Shown: one piece after another, positions 1-9,005 of the stretch
Position numbering within the stretch: position 1 is the first letter of the stretch
Layout of the letters: every line of letters starts with the position of its first letter
Assembly: GCA_023128035.1 (NCBI GenBank)
Contig: JAGMES010000045.1
Span: 1-30,514, forward strand
Source: Halanaerobiales bacterium
GTDB taxonomy: Bacteria > Bacillota_F > Halanaerobiia > DY22613
Direction: 5' to 3'
Length of the DNA: 30,514 bases
The notes under the pieces: model-generated
Database searches by the model: none
What the model saw: the letters and a program-made list of their open reading frames with translations, nothing else
Told to the model about the DNA's origin: nothing
Made by a program: the position numbers and the translations under genes

Positions 1-52
1 AAGATATCACGTAGGAGGGAAAGTTAGATTTAGGTAAAACTGAAGATGTATG

Positions 53-80
53 AGCCCCTTGCTATAGGTAAGGGGCTTTT
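53..80 (+). terminator. Intrinsic terminator
   Basis: A perfect 8-bp GC-rich stem, AGCCCCTT at 53-60 with AAGGGGCT at 70-77, has a 9-base loop and runs into TTTT (77-80). Polarity suits a + strand transcript entering from the left, so it probably ends the gene upstream of this window and insulates the cluster. Confidence 0.7.
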
Positions 81-326
81 GTGTGTTGGAGGGTGCATTG
101 ATTGACATCTTTTCATTGACGATGGTAGAGATTATTGTGGGTGGTGTGTAGGAATTTGCTGGGAAGGCTAATCCTATTGTGTCAACTACCATATGCGTGG
201 AATAAGGTACTCGTAGCTATCCAGGGACGGTTCGGCAGAAATAAAAGGTAGGAGTGCATAGCGTGAATGGAGACGTGGAGAGAAATCAAAATGTTGGAGC
301 CCATTGACAAAGCTGTTTCTTGAGTT

Positions 327-349
327 GAAGCCGAAAGGGTTCTTTTTTT
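327..349 (+). terminator. Possible weak terminator
   Basis: GAAGCC (327-332) and GGGTTC (337-342) can pair around a GAAA tetraloop with one G-G mismatch, followed directly by seven T (343-349). The T tract is good but the stem is short and imperfect, so function is uncertain. Confidence 0.3.
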
Positions 350-724
350 GGAAATAGCTTATGTCGATATATGAAAGTATGTAATGGTATGAAGATGATA
401 ACTAATATGTGTAAGTATCATAGCGAATTGTCAGTAGTGTAAAGGTGTAAATTATTTAAATTTTTAATATTGATGATTTAATTTAATTCTGTCCGACAAA
501 ACTTGGCCAAATTATCTGAGATACTTATGAATTCTACTTTTGACAGACAGATTATTAAAAAGTAATGAGAAAGTCATAATGAAAAGATTTTAAGATTCAA
601 CAGAGACGAGAATGAAATTCATAACATATTAACTTGATTTTTTGGTAATTAAGGTTACTAACGCTTATTTGTAGTTTCCAAAAAAACAATTAACTATTAA
701 TAGTATTTTATCTAATTATGTCTA

Positions 725-753
725 TTGAAATAAAAATATTTTTATGGTATTAT
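725..753 (+). promoter_or_regulatory. Candidate sigma-A promoter
   Basis: TTGAAA (725-730), a 17-base spacer and TATTAT (748-753), with TG one base before the -10 box (745-746), make a near-consensus extended promoter. Surrounding DNA is very AT-rich, which raises the chance of a spurious match. If real, the transcript would carry a leader of about 480 bases before the decayed radical SAM gene and could drive the downstream operon. Confidence 0.45.
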
Positions 754-1108
754 ATATAGTGAAAGGATAAAAACATAAATTTAGTATTAAGAATTAACAG
801 TAGATAAATTATAGCTAAAAGGCTGTCAATTTTTTTTAAATGAAGTTGGATAAAATTTACATAAAATAGTCAAGAAGTTTATTGAACATCTTCTTTAGTC
901 AGTGTCAAAAAATCAAATAACGTTTGTTTGAACAATTAAATTAGCAATTGGAAAGCATGAGTTAATTTTCTATTCTATATTTTAGTACAAAAAAGAAAGA
1001 TAATCCCTCAAAAACTAACCTCTAACTTTTGAAGTAATTTACCTAATTGAATTTTCTAAAAAACGTTTAATACTTAAATGAAGTTCCTTTTTCTCAAAAC
1101 AGTTTTTG

Positions 1109-1117
1109 TGATATAAT
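1109..1117 (+). promoter_or_regulatory. Candidate extended -10 promoter
   Basis: TGATATAAT at 1109-1117 is a perfect extended -10 element (TG-N-TATAAT). No clear TTGACA-like box lies 16-18 bases upstream. The predicted start, around 1124, is a few bases before a stable 12-bp hairpin and about 120 bases before the first ribosome site, so it is a good candidate for the head promoter of the operon. Confidence 0.45.
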
Positions 1118-1127
1118 AGAATTCATA

Positions 1128-1184
1128 AAAGACACTCCTTCTGGTTAGTGGTTTTTGGTCAATTCTATTCAGAGGAGTGTCTTT
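1128..1184. repeat. 12-bp inverted repeat / leader hairpin
   Basis: AAAGACACTCCT (1128-1139) is perfectly complementary to AGGAGTGTCTTT (1173-1184). CTG (1141-1143) and CAG (1170-1172) extend the stem past a one-base bulge, leaving a loop of about 26 bases. The poly-T that follows (from about 1191) is displaced from the stem, so a terminator is possible but imperfect in either direction. Alternatives are a 5' stabilising hairpin, an attenuator or a small mobile-element footprint. Confidence 0.55.
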
Positions 1185-1242
1185 GTTATATTTTTTAATA
1201 AATTATTGGTATTGTATTTATTTGAAATAGGAGGTATGTTTT

Positions 1243-1970
1243 ATAAAAATAGCGTTTATTAATGCTATTGATCGGCAGACTAAAGATTTGATTCATATGA
1301 CGAAGATAGTCTAAAGCTTATTCCATATGGCTTAGGTTATATTACTGCTTTTTTACATCAGAATGGTTTTGAAGCTGATATTCATCATTTAATATCAAAT
1401 CTAACAAAAAATAGTTATAACGTAATTGGAATTCCTTTTAATATGCAGATACTTATAAAAAAATCAATTACGGTACTTTAAAAAATTAGAAAAGTAGTTT
1501 CCGATGCTTTAATTGTGGCTGGTGGGCATTTTGCTACTCATGAGAGTGAAGCGATATTAGAGAATGTGGAAGAAGTAGATTTAGTGATTCGTGGTGAGGG
1601 TGAAGAAACATTTCTGCGATTAATCCAGGCTTTAGAAAATGGAGAATCATATGAAGATATCCAGGGTATAGTGTTCAGAAAAGATTCAGCAATTATTAAC
1701 AACGGCAGATCACCAATTATTCAGGATATTGATAAACTACCCTCCCCAAATTATTTATTCAAAGAACAGATATTAAAACTTGGCTATATCCCTATATTTA
1801 CCAATCGAGGATGTTATGCATCCTGTAATGTCTGTTCAGTTGCAGCTTTTTTCGGAAATCATATAGTGCGTAGAAGGTCCTATATCAAAGTAGTTTTACT
1901 GTTGTTAACACTGAATACAAAAATATTGCTATGTTGTATAAAAGAATACCACTTGCAAATAGAAAACTAA
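1243..1970 (+). pseudogene. Decayed B12-binding radical SAM gene
   Basis: The conceptual product follows the cobalamin-binding radical SAM layout: an N-terminal KIAFINAID strand, then IPYGLGYITAFL, then IVAGGHFATH and DLVIRGEGEETF from the B12-binding domain, and finally GCYASCNVCS, a CX3CX2C iron-sulfur motif, followed by FGNHIVRRRS. The gene is broken several ways. A good GGAGG site (1231-1235 area) is followed at proper spacing by ATA (1243-1245) where ATG is expected. A stop at 1312-1314 is bypassed only by a frameshift near 1302, another TAA lies at 1479-1481, and homology ends soon after RRRS (about 1885), so most of the catalytic barrel is missing. Intact relatives of this class are usually over 450 residues. 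It sits at the head of the cluster and may be a lost methylation or ring-forming step. Confidence 0.8.
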
Positions 1971-2194
1971 TTGTTACTAACATAAGTCAGATATTTAGTG
2001 CTTTTGATAAGTTGCTAGGATATGAAAAAGAGATTCTGGTGTCAACATTTGAATTTGTATTAACAGATATAACAGATAAAGATAAGATTGAAAAAGGTAA
2101 GCTATATCAGCAAACCAATATGGTCTTTGATGGATACGCTAGGCTAATCTCCTCGGATAATGATCTGTTCATTTATATTCGGGACATAATCTGA
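1874..2194 (+). pseudogene. Open fragment downstream of the decayed radical SAM gene
   Basis: This frame is open for about 107 codons after the stop at 1871-1873, with an internal ATG at 1931. The product is charged and soluble, ending FIYIRDII, and I recognise no family. There is no ribosome site before 1931. The most economical reading is the displaced C-terminal part of the decayed radical SAM gene after an internal deletion and frameshift, but a remnant of another gene is possible. Confidence 0.4.
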
Positions 2195-2242
2195 CTTTGT
2201 AAAGTAAGAAATAAAAATATTGTAATAATGGAGGGAATTAAT

Positions 2243-3511
2243 ATGGATCAAAATAATAACTTAGGAAAAATTCTTGATTATATTCTTAAAAACGAGGAGA
2301 TTAGTCGAAGGACCCTAAGGTTAGTAGCCAGTGAGAATATCCCTCAAGTCGAGGAGAGATTACCATATATGTTAGATATGTTCGCCCGATATTCTTTTCT
2401 GGATGAAAATATTCCCTGGAAATACCCCACTTTTTACTTAAAAGAGATTGAATTAAAATCGCAAGAATTATTAAAGCAGTATTTGAATTGCAAATTTATT
2501 AATTTAAAACCTATTTCAGGACTTAATGGAATGCTTTCGACCATTGCTGCATTCAACGACATTGGGGATACAGTAATGTCGTTGAGTCCTTTAGATGGTG
2601 GACATGCGGAGACTGCTAGTATTGTGAAGAAACTTGGCTATAAATCTAAGTTTCTTCCATTCAAAAAAGATACATGGCAGATCGACATCGATGCACTTAA
2701 AAATAGTGATGATCTAGACAGTATCAACATGGTCTACTTAGATATCTGTATGGCCTCTTTTCCACAACCAGTAGCCCAACTAAGAGAAGTAGTGCCCAAA
2801 AAGACTTTAATCGTATACGATGCATCTCATGTCGTCGGTCTAATATTAGGAAAGCAATTCCAACAACCATTAGATGAAGGGGCAGACATATTAATCAGCA
2901 ATACGCATAAAACTATTCCTGGCCCGCATAAAGGGATATTTGCAACCAACAAAAGACTGTTAAACTGGCAATATAACCAGATGAGTGGACACTTTATCTC
3001 TCATCACCATATCGCTGATGTCGCTTGTCTAGGTTTAGTGTTAGAAAAGGGAGTTGAGTTTTTTGAAAAATATGCTTTAACCACCATATCAAACGCCAAA
3101 TATCTGGCAGAAAAATTATATAATAAAGGTATAAAGGTACAACTGCAACATCTAGGATTTACCCAGTGTCACCAAATATGGATCGAATGTGGGGATCAGG
3201 CTGAAGTTAGTAGAATCGTTGATGATCTCAATAGTATAAATATTGTTGTGAATGGGGCACTAATCCCTTCCTTAGATGGAGGTTGGGGTATTCGTCTTGG
3301 TCTGCAGGAGGTTTCTAATAGAGAGATTACTCAAAAAGGTCTAGATCTCCTAAGTGAGATCATTTTTCAGGTAATTAATAATAATTTTGACAAAGAAGAT
3401 CTAGAGGGTAAGAAAAATTATATTTTAGATCACTGTTTTCAAAATAAGATGGATTACACCAAGATCGACAAAATATTAGAAACCTTGATAGAAGAAAAGG
3501 ATGAAGTTTAA
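2243..3511 (+). CDS. SHMT-like PLP-dependent enzyme
   Basis: This is a fold-type I PLP enzyme related to serine hydroxymethyltransferase, about 422 residues, the usual length. Family signs are RLVASEN near residue 30, the PLP-binding aspartate in DASHVVGL and the Schiff-base lysine in SNTHKTIPGPHKG (Lys223). RLGLQEVS near the C-terminus matches the substrate-carboxylate arginine. The YPGKRYYGG-like stretch that houses the folate-linked Glu and Tyr of true SHMT is replaced by PWKYPTFYL, so a folate-free aldolase or threonine-transaldolase type reaction is as likely as glycine/serine interconversion. The start is ATG 2243, because GGAGGG at 2230-2235 is its ribosome site; an in-frame ATG at 2228 overlaps that site. 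It heads the intact part of the operon and probably makes a dedicated amino-acid building block. Confidence 0.8.
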   Translation: MDQNNNLGKILDYILKNEEISRRTLRLVASENIPQVEERLPYMLDMFARYSFLDENIPWKYPTFYLKEIELKSQELLKQYLNCKFINLKPISGLNGMLSTIAAFNDIGDTVMSLSPLDGGHAETASIVKKLGYKSKFLPFKKDTWQIDIDALKNSDDLDSINMVYLDICMASFPQPVAQLREVVPKKTLIVYDASHVVGLILGKQFQQPLDEGADILISNTHKTIPGPHKGIFATNKRLLNWQYNQMSGHFISHHHIADVACLGLVLEKGVEFFEKYALTTISNAKYLAEKLYNKGIKVQLQHLGFTQCHQIWIECGDQAEVSRIVDDLNSINIVVNGALIPSLDGGWGIRLGLQEVSNREITQKGLDLLSEIIFQVINNNFDKEDLEGKKNYILDHCFQNKMDYTKIDKILETLIEEKDEV

Positions 3512-3512
3512 G

Positions 3513-4601
3513 ATGATAACAAAACAAGTTTACATGGAGGATTGGAATAGATTATTTCATAATATTCCCAATGAGATAGAGTATAACACTATTACAGAGT
3601 TAATAAAAGGTATTAAAACCCACGATGATCAGGGTTATTCTTTGATTAAAGACAGGATCAATTCAGTGTTAAAGGATATGGGAGATTATGAAGCTGTCTG
3701 TCATCCTACGGGAAGTGATGCAATTGAAAAAGCGATTCTCTGGTCCCGTTACGCATTCCAATCCAATTCTTTATTCAAAATGAAAAAGACATACCATGGC
3801 TTATCCGTACAGTCGGTAGAGCAGGGTTTAATGGAGTATAAAGATCTAGAATTACAATATTTTGATGTTGATTCTGATGGAGTTGTATTTAATTCTGGAA
3901 AAAATCTGCAAAGCGAAACAAATGCGATCGTTCTAATTGAACCACTATATATCTTTAGCCAATTTGGGGAAGATGCTTGTAGGATTATAACCCAGATTAA
4001 TGATATCTGTAAATCGAGAGGTCATATTCTGATAGTAGATGAGGTTCGCTCAGGAGTATTTAAAACCGGCAGTTTTGTGTTTGCTCAACAGATGAATATA
4101 AGGCCTCAAGTCGTCTGCTTTTCTAAGGGTTTAGCCTTGTGCCTGCCTCTGGCGATCGCCTGCTATGATAGAGATGTTTATGACCCAAAACTCTTAAAGA
4201 CCAAAGTGGATAATCTAAAATCAAACCTTACAATTAATTCTCTCTCTTTAAATAGAGCAATCCATCTTCTGGACTATTTCGAATTATATAAAAGTAGGAT
4301 TACTGATCAAATTCTCTCATTGAAGAATACTCTGCATAATTCCTTTTCTGTATTAGAAGAATATGAAGTTATAAAAAATATAAACTTGATCGGTACAATT
4401 TTGACAATTGAAATGAACAAAGAGATTATTTCCAAAAATAAACTGCGCTATTTTCGGATGCTATTGTTGGATAATAATATAATTATTCGGCATTTTGAAG
4501 ATAATTATTTATATATTAATTTTCCATTTGATGTGACAGTATGCCATATTGATCAGGTGGTAAGTACCTTTGAGAGTACAATCAAAACTGTATTTGAATA
4601 A
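3513..4601 (+). CDS. Short class III aminotransferase
   Basis: The protein resembles glutamate-1-semialdehyde aminomutase and other class III PLP aminotransferases. Visible signs are PTGSDAIEKAI, where the cofactor phosphate binds, KKTYHGLS, LIVDEVRSGVF with the PLP-pyridine aspartate, and CFSKGLALCLPLA with the catalytic lysine (Lys205 from this start). At about 362 residues it is shorter than the usual 420-450; much of the N-terminal segment is missing and the C-terminal part is compact. An alternative ATG at 3501 overlaps the preceding gene by 11 bases but abuts AAAAGG with no spacing, so ATG 3513 is preferred. The overlap implies translational coupling with the SHMT-like gene. It likely transaminates a pathway intermediate, possibly a keto or aldehyde group derived from a polyketide or glyceryl unit; the substrate is unknown. 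Confidence 0.8.
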   Translation: MITKQVYMEDWNRLFHNIPNEIEYNTITELIKGIKTHDDQGYSLIKDRINSVLKDMGDYEAVCHPTGSDAIEKAILWSRYAFQSNSLFKMKKTYHGLSVQSVEQGLMEYKDLELQYFDVDSDGVVFNSGKNLQSETNAIVLIEPLYIFSQFGEDACRIITQINDICKSRGHILIVDEVRSGVFKTGSFVFAQQMNIRPQVVCFSKGLALCLPLAIACYDRDVYDPKLLKTKVDNLKSNLTINSLSLNRAIHLLDYFELYKSRITDQILSLKNTLHNSFSVLEEYEVIKNINLIGTILTIEMNKEIISKNKLRYFRMLLLDNNIIIRHFEDNYLYINFPFDVTVCHIDQVVSTFESTIKTVFE

Positions 4602-4628
4602 AGATGTTTATATATTGGAGGAAAGTAT

Positions 4629-7600
4629 ATGAAAGAAAAACCACCAAAAGATTTATTCCCTTTGACATCACCCCAAAGAAGAATATGGTATAATGAAAAA
4701 CTTCACTCAGGAACTTCATTGAATGTAATCGGTGGTACTGCACTAATAAAGGGTTTACTTAATAAACAGATTCTAGAAGAAGCCATAAATCTTTTTATCA
4801 AACAACATGATGGGATAAGATTGCATATTGTTGAAATAGATTTAGAGGTAGAACAATATGCCAAGCAATATGAGTATAAAAAGATTGATTATTTTGATTT
4901 TAGTAAAGATGAGAACCCGCTGGAACACTACACAGAATGGTTGGAGAGAGAATCTCATACTTCCATTTCATTAGCAGATAGTAATCTGTATTATTTTGCA
5001 ATCTTTAAAATAACAGATCAAAGTTATGGTTTTATGGTCAAATTACATCATATTATTGCAGATGGCTGGTCCATGCAAGTCCTGGCAACAGATGTGATCG
5101 CTAATTATAAGAGACTTCTGGCAGGTGAACCTGTTGAGGAAGAAAAACCATCTTACCTGGAATACATCTCCAAAGAACAAGAATATCTTAAATCCAAGCG
5201 TTTTATGAAGAATAAACAATTTTGGCACAATAAACTTGGCAAATTAGATGAACTCCCACTATCTAAAACCTCAGAGAATAGTGCTGGAAATAGATTAGTA
5301 TATAAGATTGATCATTCTCTGACGAAGAAGATACGGGATTTTGTGGATGACCAGCATATTTCCACTGCAACATTCTTATTATCAATATTTATTTTATATT
5401 TTTCCAAATTTAGTCAGTCTAAAGAAGTGATGATGGGTATTCCAGTGCTCAACAGATCTGGTAAGCGAGAAAAAGGGATCTTTGGCATGTTTACAAGCAC
5501 AGTACCCTTCTATGCCAATATCTGTAGTGAATGGATATTTGAACAATTTATCTCGTACATAAAAGATGAACTATTCTTATGTTATTTGAATTCAAAATAT
5601 CCTTATGATCGCTTGGTGTCAGAGTTAGAGATAAATGGCACTAAGTATTCAAACTTTTTCAATACAGCATTTAATTATTACAATACGCCATTTAGCGAAA
5701 CCTTAAATGATAAGCCAGTTGTTTTTGAGGAATTTTATAACGGACATCAGTTCTATTCTTTACAGCTAATCATCAAGGAATGGTCAGATCAAGATCAGAT
5801 CGAGTTGGATTATGATTATAAGATAAGCGATTATAGGCAAGGTGACATTGATGAGATGTACACCAGATTCTGTTTTCTTATCAGACAGATACTCGATAAT
5901 CCTGGAGAACGGATAGAAGATGTCAACATCTTGACCAATGAGGAGAAAAATCACTTTATTTATGAGTTTAATAGAACAGATAATACACCTGTCGATAAGC
6001 ATACTCTGATGGAGATCTTTGATTCGCAAGTTCTCAAAACGCCGACTAACATAGCTGTTTTTCATGAGGATTCAAGTGTTACATATCAGGAATTAAGTGA
6101 GCGGATCAATAGTCTGGGAGTTAGATTAATGATCTCAGGAGTGAATAAGGGTGACATAGTAGGTATTTTTACAACCCATTCCATCGAAACAGTAGTGGGA
6201 ATAATGGCTGTTTTGAAAATCGGTGCTGCTTTCTTACCCTTTGATCACCATCATCCTGTTGAACGAATCAAATATATCATCGATGATGCTAATCTAAAAC
6301 TGATGTTAACCAACTGTGAACTAGATAGTAGCATTACTGAGAAGATTATGTCCATGGATTTGAATGAAGAAGATCTGGATATGTACCCTACTGAGAGTTT
6401 TAAGCCTGTTAGTCTTCAGCCAGATGATTTAGCTTATGTGATCTATACATCCGGTTCTACCGGTAGGGCTAAGGGGGTAATGATTGAATCCAGTTCTATT
6501 ACAAATTATGTTCTATGGGCAATCACCCAATATGAGATTGAGGAGACTGACTGTTTTGCTTTCTATTCATCTCTTGCATTTGATTTTACTTTGACATCTT
6601 TGTTTGTGCCATTGTTAGGGGGCGGTTCTGTTGGAGTATATAGTGAAACCGCAGAATCACATGTATTATACAAGATTATTGATGAAAAGAGAGCCTCAAT
6701 CATTAAAGTGACTCCTTCTCATCTGGTTTTCTTAAACGAACATGAGTTTGCAGATTCAACAGTAACCAGAATCATCGTTGGAGGGGAGAATTTTCCTGTT
6801 GAGTTAACACGAAAAACTGTAAATAAGTTCACCAATAATGTAAAGATTTATAATGAGTATGGTCCAACTGAAGCAACAATTGGGTGTATTATTTACAAAT
6901 ACAACCCTGAGAAAGATAATGGTTTATTTGTTCCCATTGGTTATCCAATCGACCATGTACAAATCTATTTATTGGATAACCAGTTGCAACCTGTAGGTAT
7001 CAACATGAGGGGTGAATTGTACATATCAGGCATATCTGTCGCAAGAGGATATATTAATAATCCTAAAATGAACCAGGAACGATTTATGGATAATCCTTTT
7101 GTTGAAGGCATGAATATGTATAAAACTGGAGATATCGCTAAATTCATAGATTCTAATACAATTGAATTCATTGGAAGAGATGATTCACAGATTAAAATAA
7201 GAGGTTATAGAGTTGAGCTTCAAGAGATTGAAGCCTGCCTGTTACGATATCCGATGATTGTTGAAACAGTGGTATTAGTAAATAAAGTAAATGAGACAGA
7301 GTATATTTGTGCATATGTGGCCAAAAAAGAGGGATTAGTTCTGACGGAGATAAACAACTATTTAATTGATTATATGCCTAGATATATGTTACCTGATATA
7401 TATATTGAGTTAGATGCAATTCCTTTAACCAATAATGGAAAGGTTAATTATCAGGAATTACCAATGCCTGAATTGCAAACCAATGCTGCACCAAATAAAT
7501 ATACAAATGATCTAGAAAAAATTCTGGTTGATATTCTGCGTGAAGTTTTGCATCATGACTTTATAAGTCTTGATGACAGTTATTACCACCTTGGTGGAGA

Positions 7601-9005
7601 TTCGATTAAAGCTATAAGTATATCACAAAAATTATACAATCTAGGCTATTCATTAATGATAAAGGATATCCTTTTACATCCCGTGATTAAAGAGATGGCT
7701 GCTTATATTACTGATAATACAGAAGTTGATGAGAATCGTTCCCAATTATTAATGGAAGGGGATATTGCGATTACACCGATTGTACATTGGTTCTTTAAAC
7801 AGAATTTTCTAAATCCAGGGCAGTATAATCAATCAGTGTTGTTATCTCTCTATACAGAGATTGAAGTATCAAAGCTAGAACAGATTTTTGCTAAATTGAT
7901 TAGGCATCATGATGCTCTTAGGATTAACTACAATGCGCAAAAAAAGACTCTCTATTATAATAACAGCCATTTAGAGCAGCAATTTAAAATAAATATTCAT
8001 GAGAAAACTGATCAAAGTGAGATCAATTTTGATTTAGAGAATGTTTTATTGATTCGAGTTGACTATTTAGACCTTGGGGCAGCAGTGAAGTATCTTAAAA
8101 TAACCATACATCATTTGGCTATTGATATAGCATCCTGGGAGATTATCTTAAATGATCTATCGATTCTGTTAAAACAGTATAGAGCAGGCGAAGAATTGCA
8201 TCTTCCGCCAAAAACAGATTCTTACCAGAAATGGGCCAAAAGGACTGGCTCGAAGTTGGTTATTCCTGATACCTATACAAAAAGAGAAGATCTGTCTGTG
8301 GCAGATAACAATAGTGTAGTTAGATCCATTGATCTAATCAGTATTAGAGATCAGATTGAGGAGTTTAGATATCTGTATAATTTGAAGACTGACGAAGTAT
8401 TTGCTATTATATTTGCCTTAACTTTTACAGAGTTTTTTGAGAGCCATGACTTTTTTTATGAGATTGAAAGTCATGGGAGAGAGTTCGAATCAGATACAAT
8501 CAATATCGAAAGAACGGTGGGATGGTTTACAGCAATAAATGAACTTCATATTTCGTTAAGGGAGGATGATTTGAGTAAACAGATTATTAGCTTAAAAGAA
8601 CAATTAAGAAAGGAAGGCCATAAATTTGCTGATATTGAGGGGGATCATGACCTTGTAAAGACCGTACGTTTTAATTATATCGGTTCTGTGAAGATCAAAT
8701 TTGACGAGTTTTTAGTCAAAGGTTTAAATGAACTGATTTTAGACAATCAGAGTAAAGAGAATAAGATGTCATGTTTTTTTGATGTGAATCTTATTGGTGA
8801 TGATACCAATTTGGATATTTTGATTAGATATAATAGAAACGAGATTAGTGATGTAGTAGTAAGTGATTTTATTGAAACCTTTGTTTTTAAGATTCAAGAG
8901 ATAGTAAAAACCAGTGATGCAGTCAGGGGCAAGTATTATTCTCCATCAGATTTTGATGCCATTGAGATCTCTATGGAGGATTTGGAGATGCTCTCCTTGG
9001 AGTGA
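4629..9005 (+). CDS. NRPS starter module, C-A(Asn)-PCP-E
   Basis: A one-module peptide synthetase of 1458 residues. The condensation domain (about 8-450) has HHIIADG at 140-146 and opens with LTSPQRRIWYNEKL, as in starter C domains that N-acylate the first residue. The adenylation domain (about 460-960) has YTSGSTGRAKG at 606. Its specificity residues, read by eye from Asp652 onward, are D-F-T-K-I-G-E-I-G plus Lys from A10, close to the Asn code DLTKLGEVGK. The carrier domain has LGGDSIKA with Ser992. An epimerization domain (about 1045-1450) has HHLAIDIASW at 1161 and TVGWFTAINELHI. LGGDS is typical of carriers that precede E domains. Predicted output is N-acyl-D-asparaginyl-S-PCP, passed to the C domain that starts the protein at 13662. 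GGAGGAAAG lies just upstream of ATG 4629. Confidence 0.93.
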   Translation: MKEKPPKDLFPLTSPQRRIWYNEKLHSGTSLNVIGGTALIKGLLNKQILEEAINLFIKQHDGIRLHIVEIDLEVEQYAKQYEYKKIDYFDFSKDENPLEHYTEWLERESHTSISLADSNLYYFAIFKITDQSYGFMVKLHHIIADGWSMQVLATDVIANYKRLLAGEPVEEEKPSYLEYISKEQEYLKSKRFMKNKQFWHNKLGKLDELPLSKTSENSAGNRLVYKIDHSLTKKIRDFVDDQHISTATFLLSIFILYFSKFSQSKEVMMGIPVLNRSGKREKGIFGMFTSTVPFYANICSEWIFEQFISYIKDELFLCYLNSKYPYDRLVSELEINGTKYSNFFNTAFNYYNTPFSETLNDKPVVFEEFYNGHQFYSLQLIIKEWSDQDQIELDYDYKISDYRQGDIDEMYTRFCFLIRQILDNPGERIEDVNILTNEEKNHFIYEFNRTDNTPVDKHTLMEIFDSQVLKTPTNIAVFHEDSSVTYQELSERINSLGVRLMISGVNKGDIVGIFTTHSIETVVGIMAVLKIGAAFLPFDHHHPVERIKYIIDDANLKLMLTNCELDSSITEKIMSMDLNEEDLDMYPTESFKPVSLQPDDLAYVIYTSGSTGRAKGVMIESSSITNYVLWAITQYEIEETDCFAFYSSLAFDFTLTSLFVPLLGGGSVGVYSETAESHVLYKIIDEKRASIIKVTPSHLVFLNEHEFADSTVTRIIVGGENFPVELTRKTVNKFTNNVKIYNEYGPTEATIGCIIYKYNPEKDNGLFVPIGYPIDHVQIYLLDNQLQPVGINMRGELYISGISVARGYINNPKMNQERFMDNPFVEGMNMYKTGDIAKFIDSNTIEFIGRDDSQIKIRGYRVELQEIEACLLRYPMIVETVVLVNKVNETEYICAYVAKKEGLVLTEINNYLIDYMPRYMLPDIYIELDAIPLTNNGKVNYQELPMPELQTNAAPNKYTNDLEKILVDILREVLHHDFISLDDSYYHLGGDSIKAISISQKLYNLGYSLMIKDILLHPVIKEMAAYITDNTEVDENRSQLLMEGDIAITPIVHWFFKQNFLNPGQYNQSVLLSLYTEIEVSKLEQIFAKLIRHHDALRINYNAQKKTLYYNNSHLEQQFKINIHEKTDQSEINFDLENVLLIRVDYLDLGAAVKYLKITIHHLAIDIASWEIILNDLSILLKQYRAGEELHLPPKTDSYQKWAKRTGSKLVIPDTYTKREDLSVADNNSVVRSIDLISIRDQIEEFRYLYNLKTDEVFAIIFALTFTEFFESHDFFYEIESHGREFESDTINIERTVGWFTAINELHISLREDDLSKQIISLKEQLRKEGHKFADIEGDHDLVKTVRFNYIGSVKIKFDEFLVKGLNELILDNQSKENKMSCFFDVNLIGDDTNLDILIRYNRNEISDVVVSDFIETFVFKIQEIVKTSDAVRGKYYSPSDFDAIEISMEDLEMLSLE

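Larger units (their letters stand above)
1..1242. other. Long non-coding region upstream of the cluster
   Basis: No convincing gene is found on either strand; the only ORF of note, on the - strand near 7-192, has no ribosome site and runs through a terminator hairpin. Composition changes within the stretch: the first 350 bases are clearly richer in G+C than 360-1240, which is very AT-rich. The sites that can be supported are two terminator-like hairpins, a sigma-A-like promoter, an extended -10 element and a 12-bp inverted repeat, each listed separately. The string CCAGGGACGGTTC at 221-233 resembles a motif seen in repeats near IS200-like transposases in Clostridia, but it is too short to call. 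Confidence 0.7.

Noticed and set aside
7..192. 61-residue ORF on the - strand
   Set aside because: No ribosome site, no recognisable family, and it overlaps a clear + strand terminator hairpin.
540..568. TTGACA at 540-545 as a promoter
   Set aside because: The -35 box is perfect, but the hexamer 17 bases downstream is TAATGA and no better -10 lies at allowed spacing.
1128..1184. CRISPR repeat or riboswitch
   Set aside because: There is a single inverted repeat with no periodic copies and no conserved riboswitch core that I can recognise.
2191..2226. Promoter directly before the SHMT-like gene (TTGTAA with TGTAAT)
   Set aside because: Transcription would start inside the ribosome site at 2230-2235, leaving no leader.
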